From the NCBI GenBank assembly GCA_964389205.1, contig CAYMDH010000001.1, positions 1 through 64,000 on the forward strand: a DNA stretch of 64,000 bases, read 5' to 3'. Positions 53,854 to 61,760 of the stretch are shown here, in pieces. The first letter of the stretch is position 1. The number at the start of each line of letters is the position of its first letter. The stretch is from Leptobacterium sp964389205 (GTDB lineage Bacteria; Bacteroidota; Bacteroidia; Flavobacteriales; Flavobacteriaceae). A program made the position numbers and the translations under genes. The notes beneath the pieces are model-generated. The model was not told the DNA's origin. It did no database searches and saw only the letters and a program-made list of their open reading frames with translations.

Positions 53854-55191
53854 TTATTTTTTTTTCATTTCAAGTTTGCTAACTACAAAAGCTCCTAAAT
53901 CTCTTCCTTGTTTCACACCAACATCTACTGCTGCTCTATAATGAATACCCCCGTACATTCTACTTATAGCTGCTTCATTCGCTGCTTCAAAGAAAGAAGG
54001 AAAACTACGAATAGGTAAGTTGTAAGGTATTTCCGTGTCATCATCAAAAGCAAAATTATCACCATAAATATCTGTAAGTGCCGTAGAAGCAGCTCCAGAA
54101 ACTACAGAATGCCCGCTTGTATATTCTGGAAAAGGAGGGGTTTGCAGAATTGGCTTCCAATTTTCATCTATATGTTGATTAATTAATGTTTCTGGACGTA
54201 TTAAATTACTTCGGTACTTTTCATCCCAACAACTTATAAAAGCATCTACAATAGCAATCGATGTTTTGGTATAAGCAAAAACAGTTTTGTCAAAATCTGA
54301 ATTGGTTTTTTTTGCTGCAATTTTCACAATCCCAATCCAATGCGCACCTGGTGTGATCTTTTTAACAGCAAACATTAAATGCCCTCTGGTGGTAGATACA
54401 TAAGGATTGCAATCCCAGAATTGAGCAATTTGAATTTCTTCTGATGTATCTCCTTTTTCAGTAATATCTACACTGATGTCATACACCTCTTTAAGTTCCT
54501 TATAAAAAGCACTTTCTTTATCCATAGAAAATGGAGGATGTTTTGCTGGTTTAAATTGCGCTGCAGAATCTAAAGTGAATGATCGTATTTTATTCCAATG
54601 CGGCTCTATTCCATCCATATATGATGGGGGTGTAGGTTGCCATCTGGAAGGATCATCACTAATCACTGAAAACTTAGGCATTGTACGTGTTTGTTTATAA
54701 TTGTCTTTATCCATCCAGTTTTTAATATGACTTGCAACTTCCAAGCCATATTTTTTAGAGGCTTCAAACATATTTTTATTAGACCTAGACCAAGTGTTAT
54801 ACAAGCTGTCTCTATAAGTGATTATTCGATCTTCAGAAAAAATAAGCTCTTTACTAACATCCATATGCGCAATTAAAGCAGCGAGTTTGGTATTGATATT
54901 CTGTGTAGTATCGAGGGCAGGGATATTTTTCAAACCATGTACCTGATTGGCTAGTGATTTATATTCTGAATTAGTTTGCGCTATAATTTCATAGGCAGCC
55001 ACATTAGGATATGCATATATTCTACTCGCTACAGGAGGAGAAAAAATATCATGTATCATTATTTCTGTTACCTTATCTACAGTATTATGATAATCATCTG
55101 ATGAAATTTCTATACGAGTAACCTCTTTACCGCATGATATGATTCCAATAAACGTTATTAGAATACATATATTTCTATTGCTCAATTTCAT
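53854..55191 (-). CDS. vanadium-dependent haloperoxidase/PAP2-like lipoprotein
   Basis: The 445-residue protein has an SPII signal (Cys20 in GIISC). It matches the vanadium haloperoxidase branch of PAP2: HDIFSPPVASRIYAYPNVAAYE near the N-terminus, PPFPEYTSGHSVVSGAAS with the catalytic His, and EAAISRMYGGIHYRAAVDVG with the vanadate/phosphate-binding Arg and His. It could oxidise halides with peroxide or act as an acid phosphatase; the residues visible do not decide. Its start overlaps the end of the upstream FG-GAP gene by 17 bp, so the genes are co-transcribed. Confidence 0.88.
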   Translation of the reverse strand: MKLSNRNICILITFIGIISCGKEVTRIEISSDDYHNTVDKVTEIMIHDIFSPPVASRIYAYPNVAAYEIIAQTNSEYKSLANQVHGLKNIPALDTTQNINTKLAALIAHMDVSKELIFSEDRIITYRDSLYNTWSRSNKNMFEASKKYGLEVASHIKNWMDKDNYKQTRTMPKFSVISDDPSRWQPTPPSYMDGIEPHWNKIRSFTLDSAAQFKPAKHPPFSMDKESAFYKELKEVYDISVDITEKGDTSEEIQIAQFWDCNPYVSTTRGHLMFAVKKITPGAHWIGIVKIAAKKTNSDFDKTVFAYTKTSIAIVDAFISCWDEKYRSNLIRPETLINQHIDENWKPILQTPPFPEYTSGHSVVSGAASTALTDIYGDNFAFDDDTEIPYNLPIRSFPSFFEAANEAAISRMYGGIHYRAAVDVGVKQGRDLGAFVVSKLEMKKK

Positions 55192-58100
55192 AAACTTCTA
55201 GGTTTTTATTATTGATTGTTGCTAAAATATAAGTTTTGCTATTTATGGTAATAGTATTAAGGTGTCTAATTGCTTTTTGAGTAAAGTTTAAACCTAATTT
55301 ATGCCCTAAAACTATAGTGTTTTCGTCCTTTATTAAAGCTCCAGGGAAGCTATCAAACCTACTGTGATAAGGAGTTACTCCAAAGTAATTGCCTGCTGTT
55401 AATACCTCATCTTGCCCATCACTATCAAAATCAAATTTTAAAAAAGAAGTAAGTGGCGCAATTTGAAGTTGATCCTTAAAAGGAACAAAAGTAAAGGTGC
55501 CGTTTTCATTTTTTAAATAGCCAGACGCCAGCTCATGTACTTCAAGAAGCTCAGCATTTTTAAGTTGTTCTTGATCTAATATCTCTTCAATAGTTTTTCC
55601 TGCAAAACTAACATAGTTTGGAAATTTCTTTTTTAAAGAAACCATTTGACTTGAAAGTTCATCTAAATTAAAGATAGAATAATATTTTCCATTTTTTTCA
55701 GTAGCAATAATGGTTTCAGTACGTGAGTTTTTATCAAAATCTGAATAGTACATCTTCATAGGAAACTCTTTACTGGCCTTTAGTTTTGTATTTAATCCCC
55801 AATTTCCAATTAAATAATCTAGATCACCATCTTTATCAATGTCAAAAGGGAGAATACTTTGCCATAAGCCTTTCAATTGTTCTTTAGAGATTAGAGAGGT
55901 GACATTTTTTAAGATACCATTAGTATTTTTAAAAAAACTAGGCTGCATCCATTCTCCAACTACTATAAGATCACTATCGCCATCATCATTAAAATCACTC
56001 CATATAGCATCTGTAACCATACCAATATTTTGTATTTCTTTATTAGAATCAATGCTAAATGAGCCATTTTCATTTTTTAGTAAATAAGAGTTAGGGATTT
56101 TTCCAAAGTTGTAGGAAACAGATCCTCCTCCAATAAAAAGGTCAATATCACCATCATTGTCATAATCGTTTTCAACAACAATAGACCCATTTTCAAAATA
56201 AGAAGGTAATATGGTTTTTACAAATGATGAATCGTTTTGTGTGTATTGCCTATCTATTAGCGCTTTTGCTTTACCGAAAAATTCGCCTCCTCCAGAAACT
56301 ACAAAAATGTCATTTTTTCCATCGGTATTAAAATCTGCTATAGTTGCAGTAATATCTTCAGAAATAGAATCATTGGCAATTGTTTTAGTTGTTTGTAAAC
56401 TAAAAAGACTGTCTTTTTGAAGGTATACAGTTGCAGCTTGAAAACGAGAACCTCCAAAAAATATATCCTCTTTTTGATCACCATTAATATCTCCAACAGC
56501 TATAGCGGGTCCTCTATCTGAAATTTGATAAGGAATTAATTTTTGGCGATTAAAATCAATGTATCTATTTTCTATATGTTTATAATCAATACCTAAATTT
56601 TCACTAGATACTTTTTTGAAAAGCGGTTTTTTCTTATTGTGTAATTTTGAGAAATCAAAGTTTTTTCGATTTGTATTAGGACTTACTATTAATGTTTGAT
56701 TTAGAGAAACATCTGTCATTTTTTGATAGGTTCTATCTGGCCATACTATCAAGAGTGAATCTATATTTTTATTCTCATGGTATCCAAAATGAATAATAGG
56801 CTCTGATGATGATTGAAATCCTCTTACCGTGAATAATTCTTTATATTGTAATATACCCTCAGAATACGAAAATACTTTGGCTCCAATGGCTGTTTTATTT
56901 CTTGAAGTATACTTAAACTTTATTTTTAAATAATTTCCTTCTGCATTTGTGTTTTCATAAATAGTTGCTACTCTATTTAAGTTGTTGGTTATAATATCTA
57001 AATCACCATCATTATCAAGATCTGTAAAAGCACTGCCGTTAGAAATGATGGTATCTTTAGAAATCCAATTTCCAACCATATTGTCAAAACGCAAACTATT
57101 TGTTCCTTTAAACATATAGTTATTAATGGCACCGGTAGGCATTAATTTTAAAGATTCATTATCTATTAGTTTTGTCGTTGTAATTTTCTTTCGGATTTGT
57201 TCGTTAGAAGTAAAGTTTACAAAATCTAAATCATTAGGGCGTTTTTGAATTCCATTTGCTACAAAAATATCTTGCTCTCCATCTAGATTAAAATCACCAA
57301 ATAAAGCACCCCAACTCCAGTCACTAGCTGCGACACCAGAAATCAGAGCTGTTTCGGTAAAAAATTCTCCATCTTGATTCAGCTGTAGCATATTTCTGGT
57401 AAACTGATAATGATATCCGTATTGTTCTGTTCTTGTTTTAAGTAATGTAGGATTATCATCCCCTGCCGAACGTTTTAACGGTACTTCTTCTTCAGGAAGC
57501 ATGTCTAATGATAAAATATCTGGAAAACCATCATGATTGATATCTGCAGCATCATTTCCCATGGAAAAACGACTGATATGACCAAAATGTTTTTTTAATT
57601 GTTCAGAAAAGGTGCCATCGCCATTATTTAAATAATAATAATCATCTTCATGAAAATCATTACTTACGTAAATATCAGGATAGCCATCTTGATTAAAATC
57701 CGAAACGGAAATCCCTAATCCATAACTGTTGATTCCACCAAAAATACCAGCTTCTACACTTACATCAATAAATTTATTTTGCTCATTTTTAAATAATTTA
57801 TCTCCACTTTCATATCGTCTTTTATTCCTAATCTCTGCTTTTCCATAAGATTCTTCAGTATGAACAGCATGATTGAGCAAATACATGTCTAAATCTCCAT
57901 CTAGGTCATAATCAAAGAAAACGGCAGAAGAAGAGTAATTGTCTAAATCAAGCCCATATTGAGCAGCACGTTCAGAAAAAGTGCCATCGCCATTATTGAT
58001 AAAAAGCTCATTATGACCGTCTAGGCCATTTATTCCTACAACTGCGCATACGTAGATGTCTAAAAAACCATCCCCATTCACATCGGCCATTACAGTTCCT

Positions 58101-58429
58101 GTATTCCAATCACTATTGCCAGCAACTCCTGCTTTTTCTGAAATATCTTCAAACTGTAAGTTTCCCTTATTTAAATACAGTTTATTCTTTTTTTGATTCC
58201 CAGTAAAATAAACATCTGGAAGATTATCATTATTAATATCGCCAACAGCAACCCCGCCACCATTATAGAAATATAAATAGTCTAGAATGTTAAGGTCTTC
58301 ATTGGGTGTTAAGTCATTACTAAATTCAATAGCCGTTTTTTTTGCATCTAATTGAACAAATAATGTCTCTTTTTTAGAACAGCTTACTAGTAGTGTAAAT
58401 AAGAATACTATTGAAATATATTTAGTCAT
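55175..58429 (-). CDS. large FG-GAP/VCBS and ASPIC-UnbV repeat lipoprotein (copy 3)
   Basis: The protein has 1084 residues from ATG 58429 (MTKYISIVFLFTLLVSC, Cys17); an ATG at 58456 gives a longer, less signal-like start. FG-GAP/VCBS repeats with Ca2+-type loops (GDINNDNLPDVYF, DVNGDGFLDIYV, DFNQDGYPDIYV) form beta-propellers. An ASPIC/UnbV segment lies near 480-590 (IGAKVFSY, ELFTVRGFQSSSEPIIHFG). It is a CRTAC1-like, surface lipoprotein and a paralog of the two genes upstream. It overlaps both neighbours by a few bases. Function is unknown; its co-occurrence with haloperoxidase suggests a common surface pathway. Confidence 0.85.
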   Translation of the reverse strand: MTKYISIVFLFTLLVSCSKKETLFVQLDAKKTAIEFSNDLTPNEDLNILDYLYFYNGGGVAVGDINNDNLPDVYFTGNQKKNKLYLNKGNLQFEDISEKAGVAGNSDWNTGTVMADVNGDGFLDIYVCAVVGINGLDGHNELFINNGDGTFSERAAQYGLDLDNYSSSAVFFDYDLDGDLDMYLLNHAVHTEESYGKAEIRNKRRYESGDKLFKNEQNKFIDVSVEAGIFGGINSYGLGISVSDFNQDGYPDIYVSNDFHEDDYYYLNNGDGTFSEQLKKHFGHISRFSMGNDAADINHDGFPDILSLDMLPEEEVPLKRSAGDDNPTLLKTRTEQYGYHYQFTRNMLQLNQDGEFFTETALISGVAASDWSWGALFGDFNLDGEQDIFVANGIQKRPNDLDFVNFTSNEQIRKKITTTKLIDNESLKLMPTGAINNYMFKGTNSLRFDNMVGNWISKDTIISNGSAFTDLDNDGDLDIITNNLNRVATIYENTNAEGNYLKIKFKYTSRNKTAIGAKVFSYSEGILQYKELFTVRGFQSSSEPIIHFGYHENKNIDSLLIVWPDRTYQKMTDVSLNQTLIVSPNTNRKNFDFSKLHNKKKPLFKKVSSENLGIDYKHIENRYIDFNRQKLIPYQISDRGPAIAVGDINGDQKEDIFFGGSRFQAATVYLQKDSLFSLQTTKTIANDSISEDITATIADFNTDGKNDIFVVSGGGEFFGKAKALIDRQYTQNDSSFVKTILPSYFENGSIVVENDYDNDGDIDLFIGGGSVSYNFGKIPNSYLLKNENGSFSIDSNKEIQNIGMVTDAIWSDFNDDGDSDLIVVGEWMQPSFFKNTNGILKNVTSLISKEQLKGLWQSILPFDIDKDGDLDYLIGNWGLNTKLKASKEFPMKMYYSDFDKNSRTETIIATEKNGKYYSIFNLDELSSQMVSLKKKFPNYVSFAGKTIEEILDQEQLKNAELLEVHELASGYLKNENGTFTFVPFKDQLQIAPLTSFLKFDFDSDGQDEVLTAGNYFGVTPYHSRFDSFPGALIKDENTIVLGHKLGLNFTQKAIRHLNTITINSKTYILATINNKNLEVYEIEQ

Positions 58430-61400
58430 TGACCTTAAAAATTTTAGGTTCATCATTGTTTCTTCCTATAATTATAAAACGGTGATTATTTTTATCTTTA
58501 AATGGTACTATATGTTTCACTTCTCCTTTTACAAAAAAGCCTGAATCATCATATTTTTGCCAATTAAAACCTTCGTTTTCATCTGCTAATAAAACACTAC
58601 CAAAGCTTGCATCTAAACGTCCATACTGCGGTTTAAATTCATAATTATTTCCTCCAAGAACAATATCTAAACGCCCATCTTTATTTAAATCCATACAGCT
58701 AATACTACAAACACAAGAAAGCTGAACTTCTTTTGGAAGTTCTTTAATTGTAAAAGTACCACTACCGTTATTGATGGCGATTAAGCTTTTTGATGTAACT
58801 ACTGTTTTTGTAATTGAATTTTCTAATAAGGTAGCATCGAATAATTCATCAATACTTTTGGTAGCATATTCTGAAAACTTAAGGTTTTGTTTTTTTAAAG
58901 AAACCAATTGAGTAGTAAGCTCTGTTTTTAAAGAAACAGGAACATCTTTCCCTTCTATATGACGCGTTACAATTTGTTCAATTGTTCCGTTGTTGTCAAA
59001 ATCATTGACAAACATTTTTGAAGGTGCTGCTTGAGAAGCCTTATAAGTTGTATTATTTCCTTGGTTCCCTAATATAAGATCAATATCGCCGTCGCCGTCA
59101 ATGTCTGTACTGTTTACGGTGTTCCACCAACCAGTTAAACTATCTAAAGTAGTTTTCATTGGGCTTAATCTTTTTCCAGAATTTTTAAAAATGACAGGAG
59201 CCATCCAATCTCCAACTAAAACTAAATCTTTTTTAGCATCCCCATCCATATCTGCCCAATTAACGGCTGTTACCATCCCGATATTTTTAACTTTAAAAGC
59301 TTTGTTTTCGGTAACGTTTAAGAAATTACCAGTTCCATCATTTTCAAGAAGTAAGTGCTTTGGATTGATGCCATAAACGCCAGGAACACTTCTGCTAGCT
59401 ATAAAAACATCAATATCACCATCGGCATCAAAATCATGTGTAGCAATAGAAGAAACGTTGCTTCTGGTAGTAGGTATTCTTGTTGTGCTTCTGGTAAATT
59501 TTCCTTGTCCGTTATTGATATACAGTCTGTTAGCATAAATCAATTCTTTATTAGGTTCATTTCCTCCAGAACCTACCAAAAGATCTTGATCTCCATCTCC
59601 ATCTGCATCTAGAAAGACTGCAGCGGTATCTTCATAGAGTTCATCTTTTATAAATGAGGGTTGTACAGAATAAGATAATTCTCCATTGCCTTTATGTAAA
59701 TAAATTTGCGCTTGCTGGTTTGCAGCTCCACCTATAAACACATCTTCATTACCATCACCATTTATATCTGCAACTGCTATAGTAGGACCTTCTTGAGATA
59801 ACATTTTACTAATAAGCCCTTCATAATCAAAATCAATATGTTGATTCTCTTCATGGGCGTCTAATGTATTGGAAATTTCTCTAAGCAATGGATTCTCAGA
59901 AAATCTATTGTATGTCTTGAAAGTATTAATTGCATCCGCTTGTTTAAATGCTAAAGTGTTATTCACTGCCACATTTTGAATAGATTGTGTTTTTGCGTTT
60001 GGCCAAATTACTTTTAAAGAGTCAATCTTTTTCTTTTCACCAACACCTATGGTCATTGTATAGTCTATTGAAGATTGAAATCCTCGAGAAGGGATTAACT
60101 CTTGTCTAATAATAATATCATCTATATACAATTCTACAACGCTTCCAATGGCAAAGGTATTAGGAGCTTCACCTTCCAACTGCACTTTAATATAATTGTT
60201 ATTATTTTGCTCTGCATTGCTTCTAAATACAAAAAGTTCTTGATTTACATTATTTATAATGAGATCTAAATCGCCATCATTATCAAGATCTCCATAAGCG
60301 GCTCCATTAGAAAAACTTGGAATGTCAAACCCCCAATCTTCTGTCTTATTAGAAAAGGTTAAATCTTTGTTGTTTTTGAAGGCATAATTAGGAATAGCAG
60401 TTGTCGGCATTTTATCTAATACCGTTTGCATTTCTTCTTTTTTACCTGTTAAAGTCATTTCCTGTATGATTTCATTAGCAAAGAAATCTATAAAATCTTG
60501 ATTGGTAAGATCATTATAAATACCGTTACTTACATAAATATCTCTGTAGCCGTCATTATCCATGTCAAAAAGTAAAGCACCCCAACTCCAATCTGTACCA
60601 GAAACACCGCTAAAATTTGCTATTTCAGAAAACCCATTTCCAACATTAAGTTGTAAAGTGTTTTGCATGTATTGATGGTAAAAATCGTTATTTAGTTTAC
60701 GATTGTAAATATCATAGGTTTCAAAGCGTGTTGTATTTTTTAATCGCTCATCTTTCTCGGGAAGCATATCGGTAACAAAAACGTCAGGATTTCCATCATT
60801 ATTAATGTCTGCCATATCTGCCCCCATAGAAGAAAGACTTAAATGAGAAATCCAATTTTTAATATCTTCGGTGAAGGTCCCGTCTTGATTATTAATATAG
60901 AGGTAGTCGCGTTCAAAAAAATCGTTTGAAACATAAATATCAGGGTATAAATCTTGATTGATGTCTCCTACAGTAACTCCCAAACCAAAACCAATAAGAC
61001 TTCCAAAAATATTAGCTTCTTCACTAACATCTGTAAAAATTCCATTGTCGTTTCTCAATAGTTTGTCACCACCACCTTTAACGGCATTTGGAACATTCCA
61101 ATCTTCAGCTCGCAATTCTCTTTTGCTGGTATATTCAAGACTACTTACTGGTATAAAACTATTATTTAGTATATATACATCTAGATCACCATCTTTGTCA
61201 TAATCAAAGAAAGCTGCATGTGTTGTAAATCCACTATCTGCTAAATTATATTCTGTTGCTTTCTCTGTAAAGGTTAAATCTCCATTGTTGATGAAAAGTT
61301 CATTTTTTTGATCGTCACCTTTTATATATCCTGCATTACAAACATAAATATCTAAAAGACCATCTGCATTAATATCTACCATAACAACCCCAGTAGACCA

Positions 61401-61760
61401 AGCCTTTTCTCCTTGTACTTTTGCTTGTTTTGAAATGTCTTCGAACTTAAAATCACCTTTGTTTAAGTACAGTTTGTTTTTATTTAAATTAGCAGTTAGA
61501 AAAACATCAGGGAGTCCATCATTGTTTATATCTCCAATCGCTACACCACCACCATTGTAGAAGTTGCGATAATCAAAAATATTAAAATCTTCTTCATTGC
61601 TAATTGTATTAATAAAATCGATTCCAGTAACTTCTTTTTCTAATTTAGTAAATAGACTATTCTTATTTATAACTGTATTATTTTCTTGCCCTTTTTTTGA
61701 ACAGGAAACTAAAAGAATCATTACTAAAAAGAAATAACTGTTTCGTATCATTTTATTCAT
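58422..61760 (-). CDS. large FG-GAP/VCBS and ASPIC-UnbV repeat lipoprotein (copy 2)
   Basis: The 1112-residue protein has an SPII signal (Cys20 in LVMILLVSC; an alternative ATG at 61751 shortens it by three residues). It has the same layout as its paralogs: FYNGGGVAIGDINNDGLPD, GTDWSWGALLFDMDNDGYRD, an ASPIC/UnbV stretch (AIGSVVELYID, SRGFQSSIDYTMTIGVG) and a second propeller with DADGDGDQDLLVGSGG. A cysteine-rich CVCSISC lies near residue 1043, absent from copy 3, where the same spot reads APLTSFL. It overlaps the next gene by 8 bp. Confidence 0.85.
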   Translation of the reverse strand: MNKMIRNSYFFLVMILLVSCSKKGQENNTVINKNSLFTKLEKEVTGIDFINTISNEEDFNIFDYRNFYNGGGVAIGDINNDGLPDVFLTANLNKNKLYLNKGDFKFEDISKQAKVQGEKAWSTGVVMVDINADGLLDIYVCNAGYIKGDDQKNELFINNGDLTFTEKATEYNLADSGFTTHAAFFDYDKDGDLDVYILNNSFIPVSSLEYTSKRELRAEDWNVPNAVKGGGDKLLRNDNGIFTDVSEEANIFGSLIGFGLGVTVGDINQDLYPDIYVSNDFFERDYLYINNQDGTFTEDIKNWISHLSLSSMGADMADINNDGNPDVFVTDMLPEKDERLKNTTRFETYDIYNRKLNNDFYHQYMQNTLQLNVGNGFSEIANFSGVSGTDWSWGALLFDMDNDGYRDIYVSNGIYNDLTNQDFIDFFANEIIQEMTLTGKKEEMQTVLDKMPTTAIPNYAFKNNKDLTFSNKTEDWGFDIPSFSNGAAYGDLDNDGDLDLIINNVNQELFVFRSNAEQNNNNYIKVQLEGEAPNTFAIGSVVELYIDDIIIRQELIPSRGFQSSIDYTMTIGVGEKKKIDSLKVIWPNAKTQSIQNVAVNNTLAFKQADAINTFKTYNRFSENPLLREISNTLDAHEENQHIDFDYEGLISKMLSQEGPTIAVADINGDGNEDVFIGGAANQQAQIYLHKGNGELSYSVQPSFIKDELYEDTAAVFLDADGDGDQDLLVGSGGNEPNKELIYANRLYINNGQGKFTRSTTRIPTTRSNVSSIATHDFDADGDIDVFIASRSVPGVYGINPKHLLLENDGTGNFLNVTENKAFKVKNIGMVTAVNWADMDGDAKKDLVLVGDWMAPVIFKNSGKRLSPMKTTLDSLTGWWNTVNSTDIDGDGDIDLILGNQGNNTTYKASQAAPSKMFVNDFDNNGTIEQIVTRHIEGKDVPVSLKTELTTQLVSLKKQNLKFSEYATKSIDELFDATLLENSITKTVVTSKSLIAINNGSGTFTIKELPKEVQLSCVCSISCMDLNKDGRLDIVLGGNNYEFKPQYGRLDASFGSVLLADENEGFNWQKYDDSGFFVKGEVKHIVPFKDKNNHRFIIIGRNNDEPKIFKVND

